NCBI RefSeq assembly: GCF_001522585.2
Contig: NZ_CP013372.1
Coordinates: 2,604,001 to 2,668,000, forward strand
From: Burkholderia sp. NRF60-BP8
GTDB taxonomy: Bacteria; Pseudomonadota; Gammaproteobacteria; Burkholderiales; Burkholderiaceae
Reading direction: 5' to 3'
Length of the DNA: 64,000 bases
Part shown: positions 53,841 through 62,129 of the stretch, in pieces
Numbering within the stretch: position 1 is the stretch's first letter
How the letters are laid out: each line of letters starts with the position of its first letter
Translations under genes and position numbers: made by a program
Notes under the pieces: model-generated
The model's database searches: none
Seen by the model: the letters and a program-made list of their open reading frames with translations, nothing else
What the model was told of the DNA's origin: nothing

Positions 53841-54662
53841 ATGCAGACAACCAACGACCCGCTTCCCGGCAGCGACGCACGGGAATCGATGGCCGCTATC
53901 GACCGCTATCGCGCACCCGCGCTCGACAAGGGCCTCGACATTCTCGAACTCCTGTCCGAGCAGAAGGAAGGACTCACCCGCACCGAAATCACGAAGGAGC
54001 TCGGCCGTAACGCGAGCGAAATCTACCGGATGCTCGAACGCCTCGTCGCGCGCCGCTACGTGATGCGCTCGACCGGCGGCGACCGCTACACGCTCAGCCT
54101 CAAGCTGTTCGCGCTTGCGCACCGGCATCCGCCGATGAACCGGCTGATCGCCGAGGCGCTGCCGCCGATGCAGCGCTTTGCCGATGCGGCCGAGCAGTCG
54201 TGCCACCTGTCCGTCTACGATCGCGGCAACCTGCTCGTGATCGCGCAGGTGGACGGGCCCGGCCCGTGGGGCGTGTCGGTCCGGCTCGGCTCGCGCGTCG
54301 GCCTCGCCGATACGGCGTCGGGCTGCATGATGCTGGCGTACCAGGGCCCCGAGCAACGCGCGCACATGCTGGCCGAGCACTGCAAGGTCAAGGGCGAGGC
54401 GCCGCTGAACGAGCAGGAGCTCGCGAATGCGTGTCAGTCGATCCGGCAGTCCGGCTATCTGCGCCAGGACAGCCGGCAAGCGTACGGCGTGACCGACCTG
54501 ACCGTGCCGATCCTCGGGCCGGCCGGCCACGCGATCGCCGTGCTGACGTGTCCGTACATGCGCCGGATCGATGCGCACATGGCGCCGTCCGTCGACGTGG
54601 TCGTCGACGCACTGCGCGATACGGCCGCTTATCTGTCGATGTGCCGCACCGAGACCTGCTGA
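53841..54662 (+). CDS. IclR-family transcriptional regulator
   Basis: 273 residues. The winged helix is residues about 28-85 (ALDKGLDILELLSEQKEGLTRTEITKELGRNASEIYRMLERLVARRYV); the effector domain follows, with QSCHLSVYDRGNLLVIAQV, GVSVRLGSRVGLADTASGCMML and RQAYGVTDLTVPILGPAGHAIAVLT. The shape is that of regulators of sugar-acid or aromatic catabolism. Divergent from the FAH hydrolase. The first 25 residues before the helix are polar and may be partly untranslated, but no better start is evident. Confidence 0.86.
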   Translation: MQTTNDPLPGSDARESMAAIDRYRAPALDKGLDILELLSEQKEGLTRTEITKELGRNASEIYRMLERLVARRYVMRSTGGDRYTLSLKLFALAHRHPPMNRLIAEALPPMQRFADAAEQSCHLSVYDRGNLLVIAQVDGPGPWGVSVRLGSRVGLADTASGCMMLAYQGPEQRAHMLAEHCKVKGEAPLNEQELANACQSIRQSGYLRQDSRQAYGVTDLTVPILGPAGHAIAVLTCPYMRRIDAHMAPSVDVVVDALRDTAAYLSMCRTETC

Positions 54663-54847
54663 CGCGCGGGTTACCCGACAAAATGCACGGGGCACGGCGC
54701 GGCGGCGCCGGCTCCGGGTGTGCGCGACGCCCGTGCGGTGCCCGATGCGCGATGTCGCATCGGGCGTCCGCGGCGCTACGCTAGAATAGCGGCCCTCTCA
54801 AAAACTACGGCGGCCGGTTGTCGCGACCGTCGTGTCCGATGGATGTC

Positions 54848-55390
54848 ATGGCCAAACTTCTGAACGATCAAGAATTCCAGCGTTTCTCCGAACTTCAGCA
54901 GAAGCAGGCAAGCTTCACGATCACGCCCGAGGAAGCGGACGAGTTGCGCGATATCGTCGCGCGCGCGCAGAAAAAGCGCGACGATCGTGCCGCCGCAATG
55001 CAGGCGATCGAAAACTACATCGAGCAGTTCGACATCACGCCCGACGAACTCTTCTCGCCGGAGCAGATCGGCGACGCGGCGCGCACCTACGGGCTCATCA
55101 CGGCGACCAAGAAGGAACGCACGCTGCCGCCGTCGATCACATTCAACGGCAAGCCGTACCAGTGGACCAAGACGCTTCCGGACGACGTGCGCGGCGCACT
55201 GTTCGACGCGTTCACGTCCGGCGAGTCGGTCAAGCGCTTCATCGCGATGCCAAAAGACACCGCGCGCTGTGCGCTCACGATCGCGCGCCTCGAACGCGAA
55301 ACCGGTGCTGTCTATGCCGATGCGCACCTCGAGGAACTCGCGATTTCGCGCGACCAGGTAAACGACGCGGCGGCGAAACTCGCTGCGTGA
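54848..55390 (+). CDS. H-NS-like protein with altered C-terminal half
   Basis: 180 residues from ATG 54848 (54839 also possible; neither has a strong ribosome site). Residues 5-60 are helical and coiled-coil-like. Residues 60-70 (QFDITPDELFS) and 90-108 (ERTLPPSITFNGKPYQWTK) parallel the linker and DNA-binding core of the bona fide H-NS protein encoded at 59001 (YDITPEELGF, KRTLPPKYLNPKTGETW), but the SGRGRAPxWL minor-groove loop is missing and replaced by about 70 residues of unrelated helical sequence. It may be a heteromeric partner or antagonist of H-NS, or a diverged paralogue. Function is inferred only. It is followed by a hairpin and the 23-bp repeat array. Confidence 0.6.
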   Translation: MAKLLNDQEFQRFSELQQKQASFTITPEEADELRDIVARAQKKRDDRAAAMQAIENYIEQFDITPDELFSPEQIGDAARTYGLITATKKERTLPPSITFNGKPYQWTKTLPDDVRGALFDAFTSGESVKRFIAMPKDTARCALTIARLERETGAVYADAHLEELAISRDQVNDAAAKLAA

Positions 55391-55398
55391 AAGTAATC

Positions 55399-55423
55399 GC
55401 GGGCACGGTTCCTGCGTGCCCGC
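55399..55423 (+). terminator. Hairpin after the H-NS-like gene
   Basis: GCGGGCACG and CGTGCCCGC pair perfectly around a 7-base loop, eight bp after the stop codon. There is no T run, so termination is uncertain. Confidence 0.55.
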
Positions 55424-55483
55424 ACCCGCGCGTCACGCCGGCACGAGCCGGCGCCGCGCCCACGGGAGCCGCGCGTTCGCATG

Positions 55484-55753
55484 CTCCCGAAAAAGCTCAC
55501 CTGAGCATCCCGCAAGCGCTCACCACGGTCTCCCGAAAAGCCTCACCCGAGACTCGCGAAACGCTCACTGACGGCTCCCGAACGTCCTCACCCATCGCTC
55601 CCGCAAGTGCTCACCGAAGCCTCCCGGAAAGGCTCACCGGCCTCTCCCGTAGGTGCTCACCGGCCGTTCCCGGGAGAGCTCACCGAACGCTCCCGTATCG
55701 GCTCACCATGCTGCCCCGGAAAAGCTCACTCGCCGCTCCCGAAAAGTCTCACC
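55484..55753 (+). repeat. Twelve-unit degenerate tandem repeat, 23-bp period
   Basis: Twelve contiguous units run from 55495 to 55746, each 23 bp except one of 22, with a CTCCCG half unit before and a CTCACC half unit after. Each unit starts GCTCACC (sometimes CCTCACC or GCTCACT) and has CTCCCG-AA at positions 12-19; the five bases between are almost random. The conserved core is therefore CTCCCGNAANNNCTCACC joined in phase. A 23-bp period is not coding. The pattern of conserved blocks and free spacers indicates selection for binding sites rather than recent slippage. The remainder of the 55424-56047 gap holds no supported gene. Confidence 0.9.
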
Positions 55754-56047
55754 TTGGTCACGGCGTTGAAAACGCGAGGCCGGAGTGCGGTAGCGAAGGC
55801 TTGCAGGCACATCGGGGGAAACGGCCGCGGCGGACGAATATCGCAGCACGCTGCGAGCATCGCCGGACGCCATGCATGCGTTGCGGTATCGCTGCGACCG
55901 ACAGGTCCGACACGTTGCCGGACGCCTTGCTTCAAGGCCGGCTCAAACGATTTGCATTCCTTATTTATCGCGCGACTTGACGAAATGTTCGGACGCGTCG
56001 ACGCCCTGCGCTGCCCCGAGCGCCAGACCTGAGACCGACGCGGACGC

Positions 56048-58405
56048 CTACGGCTGCAACTTCATCCTGAAACCCACGACGCCAGGCTCCTCCGTCGTCG
56101 ACACCGCAAACCCGCACGATTTCGCGAGCGAGATCATCGCCGAATTCTCGCGCAGCGCCTCGCCGACCATCCAGGCGGTGCCGCGCGAGCGCGCGTAGTC
56201 GATGATGCGGGTCATCATCAGCCTGCCGAGCCCCTTGCCCTTTTGATCGGGCCGTACCGCGATCGCGAATTCCGCCGTCTCGTTGTCGGGATCGGCGACC
56301 GCCCGCGCGACCGCGAGCGTGTGGTCGCGCCCCGACACATCGGTGAAGGACACGATGAAAGCCATCTCACGGTCGTAATCGATCTGCGTCATGCGCGCCA
56401 CCTGCGAATGATCGAAGCTGCGCACCGCGCCGAAGAAACGCATCCGCAGATCTTCCGGCGTCATCGCGCCGAGCAGCTCGTTGTGAGCGGCCTCGTCTTC
56501 CGGACGGATCGGACGGATCGTCACCGTCTCGCCACGCCACTCGAGCGTCTGCTCGAGGTGCCGCGGATACGGCATGATCGCGAGCCGGCTGCGCCCCGAA
56601 GCCAGCGTGATGCGCGGCGCGACCACCCATGTGCGGTCGGGCAGCACGCGCAGCGTGACCGACATCGCAACGACTTCGCGCACGTCGCACACGACTTGCG
56701 ACAGTGCCGTCAGCGCGTCGAGCGTCGGCTCGACGGGCGTGCTGCGCGCATACGGCGAACGCTCCATCACCGCGCGGGCGAGCACAGTGTTCAGCGGCGG
56801 CAGGCCGTAGACGACGAACGGCGCCGATACGCCGTCGGCCGGTGGCACCGCATAGCGAAACACCGGACCGAAGTTCGAATCGTCGTACATGTCGACCGTG
56901 ATGTCGACGACCTTCTTGCCGGCCGGTTCGTCGGGCGGCTCGCCTTGCAGACCGAAACGGGACAGCCAGTGCAGCGCGGCTTCGCCGGCCAGTTCATGCT
57001 GACCGGCTTCGACCATGCGGCGTGCGTCGGCCTGGGCGGACGCCACGCACTCGGCCGGCTGCGGCGGCGTGCCCTCCGGCGTCTGCATCAGCAACTGGCG
57101 CCCGAGGTTGTAGTCGACGAGACGCGCATAGGCGCGTGCGAGCCGCTGCGGCGTCGTGTGCACCGGAATGCCGTTCGCGTGCAGCGCGTCGCGCGTCGCC
57201 GCGTCGACCGCACCGAAGAAACACGCGAAGATGCCGCGATGCGCATGCTGCCGCGTGTCGATCAGCGTGCGCGCGACCGAATCGGCCGGCGCGCTGTGCG
57301 AAGTGGAATGAACGACGAACAGCGTGCCCGTCTGCGGAAACGGGGCAAGCGCCTTGATTGCCGCGGCAAAGTGCTCGGGGCGCGCATCGTCGCCCAGCGT
57401 GAGCGGATTGCCGGGCGCCGCGAGGTGCGGCAGCGCAGCCGCGACGGCCGACGTTGCCGCGGGCGACCAGTCGGTCAGCACGTCGCGCACTTCGGCAACC
57501 GCATCGACCGCGAGTTTCGCCACGCCCGCATCGCTCGTCACGAGCGTCGCCGCGCCCCGCGCGGTGACGCGGCCGACGCCGAGCGTCTCGATTTCGTCGA
57601 GCAGATCGTCGAGCGCATCGACGCGCACCATGCCCGCGCGCTGGAACGCCGCCGTGTAGAGCGCATCGCCGGGGTCGGCACGGCCGGTGCGCAACGCGAG
57701 CACCGGCTTGTTGCGTGCGGCCGCGCGCGCCGCCGACATGAACTTGCGCGCGGCGCGCACGGTATCGAGCTCGAGCAGGATCGCGCGCGTGCCGGGATCG
57801 CTCGCCAGATAGTCGAGGACGTCGCCCGCATCGACATCGGATTCGCTGCCGAGCGCGACGACATGCGAAAAGCCGAGGCCCCGCGCATCGGCCCAGCCGA
57901 GCACCGCGTTCGTCAGCGCATTCGATTGCGACACCCAGGCGACACCGCCCGATCGCACCGTATAGGCAGGCGCGCCGAAATGCGCATGTCGCGCGGGCGA
58001 CGACACGCCGAGACTGCCGGGCCCGACGATACGGAGCACGAACGGCTTCGCCGCCTTCAGCGTGCGATCGACCGCAGCGCGATCGGCCTCGGTGCGCGCC
58101 TCGCCGACGATCACCGCGACGCGCGTGCCGAGCTCGCCCAGCTTGCGCACGATGCCGGCCCAGGTCGCGGGCGGCGTGCAGATCACGGCAACCGACGGCG
58201 GCGTGGGCAGCCGGTCGACATCGGAGACGACCGCATGCCCGTCCAGCTCGCGATATTTCGGATTGACCGGCCACACGGGCCCCTGGAACGCGCCGTCGAG
58301 CACACGCGACCACACCATCGCGCCGATACTGCCCGCGCGCGACGACGCGCCGACGATCGCCACGGACCTGGGCTGGAACAACGCATCGAGATGGCGAACG
58401 GTCAC
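56048..58405 (-). CDS. GNAT acetyltransferase fused to acyl-CoA synthetase (NDP-forming)-like domains, PatZ/Pat-type
   Basis: 785 residues from GTG 58405, with AGGGAG seven bases upstream. Order: CoA-binding Rossmann domain (LFQPRSVAIVGASSRAGSIG, about 8-125), succinyl-CoA synthetase-like domains (about 135-440), a shortened ATP-grasp remnant (GQHELAGEAALHWLSRFGL, then FGPVFRYAVPP and LPPLNTVLARAVMERSPY, about 465-600), and a GNAT domain (VTIRPIRPEDEAAHNELLGAMTPEDLRMRFFG...RPDQKGKGLGRLMMTRIIDYAR, about 625-785). Relatives acetylate lysines such as that of acetyl-CoA synthetase. At 785 it is about 100 residues shorter than E. coli PatZ, and the loss lies in the ATP-grasp, so synthetase activity is unlikely. 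Confidence 0.85.
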   Translation of the reverse strand: MTVRHLDALFQPRSVAIVGASSRAGSIGAMVWSRVLDGAFQGPVWPVNPKYRELDGHAVVSDVDRLPTPPSVAVICTPPATWAGIVRKLGELGTRVAVIVGEARTEADRAAVDRTLKAAKPFVLRIVGPGSLGVSSPARHAHFGAPAYTVRSGGVAWVSQSNALTNAVLGWADARGLGFSHVVALGSESDVDAGDVLDYLASDPGTRAILLELDTVRAARKFMSAARAAARNKPVLALRTGRADPGDALYTAAFQRAGMVRVDALDDLLDEIETLGVGRVTARGAATLVTSDAGVAKLAVDAVAEVRDVLTDWSPAATSAVAAALPHLAAPGNPLTLGDDARPEHFAAAIKALAPFPQTGTLFVVHSTSHSAPADSVARTLIDTRQHAHRGIFACFFGAVDAATRDALHANGIPVHTTPQRLARAYARLVDYNLGRQLLMQTPEGTPPQPAECVASAQADARRMVEAGQHELAGEAALHWLSRFGLQGEPPDEPAGKKVVDITVDMYDDSNFGPVFRYAVPPADGVSAPFVVYGLPPLNTVLARAVMERSPYARSTPVEPTLDALTALSQVVCDVREVVAMSVTLRVLPDRTWVVAPRITLASGRSRLAIMPYPRHLEQTLEWRGETVTIRPIRPEDEAAHNELLGAMTPEDLRMRFFGAVRSFDHSQVARMTQIDYDREMAFIVSFTDVSGRDHTLAVARAVADPDNETAEFAIAVRPDQKGKGLGRLMMTRIIDYARSRGTAWMVGEALRENSAMISLAKSCGFAVSTTEEPGVVGFRMKLQP

Positions 58406-58659
58406 ATCGGCTCCCTGCGGTGACGAAAGACGACACGATCGGCGTGCGGCCTTGCAGGCCGTGCGCCGATCGACGCGAACTCCAAGCATAGGCGAAGCGC
58501 CCGCGACTGCCTATATGCCGAACGGCCGACTATTCGACGGACGTCAATGCTCGCAGCATGGACGGCAACCCACGCTGCCCGGCGTCGCAGCGCCAGTTCT
58601 TCGCGCGATGCATGCAGCGCGGCACGTCACGCGGCACGACGCTGCAGCCGCTTCTCAAA

Positions 58660-58699
58660 GGTGAGGATTTACAGGAACCATGGTGAGTATCTTCGGGAT
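58660..58699 (-). repeat. Two dispersed copies of the H-NS-locus repeat motif
   Basis: On the plus strand GGTGAG-N6-CAGGAA and, 22 bp on, GGTGAG-N6-CGGGAT. These are the reverse complement of the CTCCCG-N6-CTCACC core in the 55484-55753 array, with the same internal spacing and near-same period. They read in the direction of the hns gene at 59001, some 300 bp beyond its stop. Confidence 0.65.
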
Positions 58700-58926
58700 T
58701 CACACGACACACTGCGCCAGCATGCGAAATGTGATGAAAATCCGTGTCGGGCAGGCACCGCGAAAAGCGCGAACGACAATGCGCATGCATTGCGCCATTA
58801 CGCGGGTGTTTACGGAAATTCGCCGCAATATGCGGCCGGATCGCGGCGAATTCGCAAAACGGGATCCGTTAATTGCGCGACGTTGCACTTCAATTCGCCG
58901 GGGAAAAGCGCATGACGATTGCGCCC

Positions 58927-58966
58927 AAACAAAACGGTGCGAAGGCCGCATGGCCGTTCGCACCGT
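58927..58966 (-). terminator. Rho-independent terminator of hns
   Basis: ACGGTGCGAA-GGCC and GGCC-G-TTCGCACCGT pair over 14 bp with a single bulge around a GCAT loop (58934-58966). In the minus direction it is followed by TTTTGTTT, a good U tract. It lies 34 bp past the hns stop. Confidence 0.85.
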
Positions 58967-58982
58967 CGGTCGGCACGCGAAA

Positions 58983-59000
58983 GGTGAGGATTTTCGGGAG
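58983..59000 (-). repeat. CTCCCG-N6-CTCACC motif abutting the hns stop codon
   Basis: On the plus strand GGTGAGGATTTTCGGGAG ends exactly at the base before the stop codon triplet of hns (59001-59003). In the hns sense it reads CTCCCGAAAATCCTCACC, the core of the 23-bp array unit with perfect conserved blocks, and would lie in the 3' untranslated region. Confidence 0.75.
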
Positions 59001-59306
59001 TCAGTCCTTGATCAGGAAACGCCCGCGGTTCTTGCCCAGCCATGCCGGCGCCCGCCCGCGGCCGCTCCAGGTTTCGCCCGTCTTCGGGTTCAGGTACTTC
59101 GGCGGCAAGGTTCGCTTGGGCTTCGCGGCGGTAGCGGCGGCAGCCGATTTTGCCGGAAGAAAACCGAGCTCTTCCGGCGTAATGTCGTATTCGTCGATTT
59201 TCGCGCGGATATGCGCAATCGCGTCGGCAACCGCCTTTTCACGTTCCTTGTCGATTTTTTGCTGAAGCCGTTCGAGCTGCGCGCTCAGTTGCCTGTAGGT
59301 CGCCAT
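59001..59306 (-). CDS. H-NS histone family nucleoid protein
   Basis: 101 residues. The N-terminal half is a coiled-coil oligomerisation helix (QLSAQLERLQQKIDKEREKAVADAIAHIRAKIDEYDITPEELGF), and the C-terminal half is the H-NS DNA-binding domain KRTLPPKYLNPKTGETWSGRGRAPAWLGKN, with the TWSGRGRAPAWL loop (79-90) that contacts the minor groove of A+T-rich DNA. It silences horizontally acquired genes in related systems. GGAG lies about ten bases before ATG 59306. A strong terminator and a repeat motif follow its stop. Confidence 0.93.
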   Translation of the reverse strand: MATYRQLSAQLERLQQKIDKEREKAVADAIAHIRAKIDEYDITPEELGFLPAKSAAAATAAKPKRTLPPKYLNPKTGETWSGRGRAPAWLGKNRGRFLIKD

Positions 59307-59409
59307 ATGGATGGGACTCCATGAGTGTTATTCGTGAAAAACAAGTGACTCAAAGCAAACGGAAAAGCGCTTCGCCCGATCGTGATCTCCTCGGCCGGTC
59401 ATTTCGGGA

Positions 59410-59682
59410 TCAATAACCGCTCTTCTTCTTGCATGCGAAGAGAAGATTTCGCACGGCGTCATCCGTCGATTGCTGGATCACGTCGAAATCGCCGTTGCAC
59501 ATGGCCCGGGCATTGTCGGTGCAATTGCTCCAGTCGCTGCCGGTGCATTGCACCTGAGTGGTCGGACGCCCGTCCGACGTGAACAGCGGAGCACTGCCGC
59601 CGCACCCGCCGAGCCCGGCAACCAGAACCCCCATCACGGCCGCCCGAGGCCACCGACAGACCGACGCAAGCATGTGTTTCAT
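59410..59682 (-). CDS. Small cysteine-rich lipoprotein
   Basis: 90 residues with a lipoprotein signal (basic start, hydrophobic MGVLVAGLGG, lipobox before Cys27). The mature part is polar with four more cysteines (VQCTG, NCTDN, MCNGD, FACKK), which could form two disulphides. I do not recognise the family; the spacing of the cysteines recalls small Burkholderia periplasmic proteins of unknown role. GGGAAG lies upstream of the ATG. It is on the same strand as the next gene upstream, 61 bp away, and may be cotranscribed. Confidence 0.65.
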   Translation of the reverse strand: MKHMLASVCRWPRAAVMGVLVAGLGGCGGSAPLFTSDGRPTTQVQCTGSDWSNCTDNARAMCNGDFDVIQQSTDDAVRNLLFACKKKSGY

Positions 59683-59743
59683 CGTTCTTCCCGTCAACCT
59701 TTTTTTGAATGTCGCGAGTATGCCATGGGCGGCCCTTCGGCCG

Positions 59744-60271
59744 TCAGTCCGGCGTGCGCTCGGGTTGCCCGCGCACCTTGTACGGCAAGCGCTTGCGCGG
59801 ATCGTCGGTGATGCGAACGAAAACCTGCTCGACGTCCGGAAGCGCCTCGAATTCGCGTTGCAGCGCCTGACGATCGAGCGTCGTATCCGCGCATCCTTCG
59901 ACGTAGATGAAACGTCGCTGCACGGTGATCCACAGGCTCGTGCCGCGCAGACGATCCGAGCCGGCGAAGTGTGCCTTCGCCGCATCGGCGATCGACGCGT
60001 CATACATATACGAGTTCGGTTTCGTGCAGCGATGGGCGAGCCAGCAGGTCGTGCCGCGTTCGGCGCGGTAGTGCGCATCGTCCGTCATCTCGGCGCGTGT
60101 CATCCACGGGCCGAGCGGCAATGGGCATTCGGCCACGTCCTGCGACAGCGCGACGAACGGATCGCCGTACCAGTTGCGCCGCGCGTCGGGCGCATCGGCG
60201 TCGCCGGCCTGCGCGAGTGCGGCGCTCGCGAGCAACATGGTGAGCCATCCTACAATGCCGATCCGCTTCAT
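59744..60271 (-). CDS. Exported protein with BON-like domain
   Basis: 175 residues with a signal peptide (MKRIGIVGWLTMLLASAALAQA, cut near residue 20-22). Residues about 85-160 (SIADAAKAHFAGSDRLRGTSLWITVQRRFIYVEGCADTTLDRQALQREFEALPDVEQVFVRI) look like a BON domain: strand, helix, then a strand pair with a conserved Gly. BON proteins act in the periplasm in membrane protection and binding. The first 60 mature residues have two Cys pairs (ECPLPLGPW, CWLAHRC). Proposed from pattern only. Confidence 0.6.
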   Translation of the reverse strand: MKRIGIVGWLTMLLASAALAQAGDADAPDARRNWYGDPFVALSQDVAECPLPLGPWMTRAEMTDDAHYRAERGTTCWLAHRCTKPNSYMYDASIADAAKAHFAGSDRLRGTSLWITVQRRFIYVEGCADTTLDRQALQREFEALPDVEQVFVRITDDPRKRLPYKVRGQPERTPD

Positions 60272-60325
60272 CGCGATCTCCCGTTCGATGCGTTACGTCG
60301 AGCCGCATCGGCATCGCCGATCGGC

Positions 60326-61813
<1,488 letters not shown>

Positions 61814-61845
61814 CGTGTCTTCGTCTCCGTTTATCGTCGGCCGGG

Positions 61846-61863
61846 CGTCTCCGGAACGAGACG
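61846..61863. promoter_or_regulatory. Palindromic activator site 1 (distal) of the GntP locus
   Basis: CGTCTC-CGGAAC-GAGACG, perfect 6-bp arms around 6 bp. The same arms and spacing recur at 61947-61964. It lies 33 bp upstream of the activator gene's start and 185 bp before the sigma54 promoter. Confidence 0.7.
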
Positions 61864-61946
61864 GATTATCTCACTCCGGAGACACGCCGCAACGCGTTGT
61901 CCGGGAAAGCCCTGCACGATGTCGACGGTCGACCGGATGGCCAAAA

Positions 61947-61964
61947 CGTCTCCGGATGGAGACG
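61947..61964. promoter_or_regulatory. Palindromic activator site 2 (proximal) of the GntP locus
   Basis: CGTCTC-CGGATG-GAGACG lies inside a longer perfect palindrome, AAAACGTCTCC-GGAT-GGAGACGTTTT (61943-61968). It is 101 bp from site 1 (about ten helix turns, same face) and 84 bp from the sigma54 promoter, a normal enhancer distance. Confidence 0.75.
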
Positions 61965-62047
61965 TTTTATGTAGAATCGTCAGACCTACGCCGGCGCGGG
62001 CCCGCCGGCCGCCGGCGGACCCATGTCCGGCGGCGCAATCCGGCCGA

Positions 62048-62063
62048 TGGCACGAAACCTGCA
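62048..62063 (+). promoter_or_regulatory. Sigma54 promoter of the GntP permease gene
   Basis: TGGCACGAAACCTGCA matches the sigma54 consensus TGGCACGRNNNTTGCW with one mismatch (C for T), with -24 GG and -12 GC in correct register. It lies 67 bp before the TTG start. Confidence 0.8.
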
Positions 62064-62129
62064 CGAACCTGAGCCGGTCCGCGGCGCACCGCGCGATCGA
62101 ACAACAACCAAAGCCATTAGGAGACTCCC

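Larger units (their letters stand above)
58406..59000. other. Gap between the GNAT fusion gene and hns
   Basis: No supported gene. It contains three copies of the CTCCCG/CTCACC motif (two at 58660-58699 and one touching the hns stop), the hns terminator, and between them a stretch (about 58700-58920) of lower G+C content with no family match in any frame. The right place for a promoter of the GNAT fusion gene is near its left end. Confidence 0.45.

Noticed and set aside
55484..55753. CRISPR array
   Set aside because: Period is only 23 bp, the conserved blocks are 6-7 bp within each unit, there are no spacers of constant length between identical repeats, and no cas gene is near.
58700..58963. 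Small minus-strand gene between the GNAT fusion and hns
   Set aside because: The frame runs through the hns terminator, has no ribosome site and an Arg-rich, non-family peptide.
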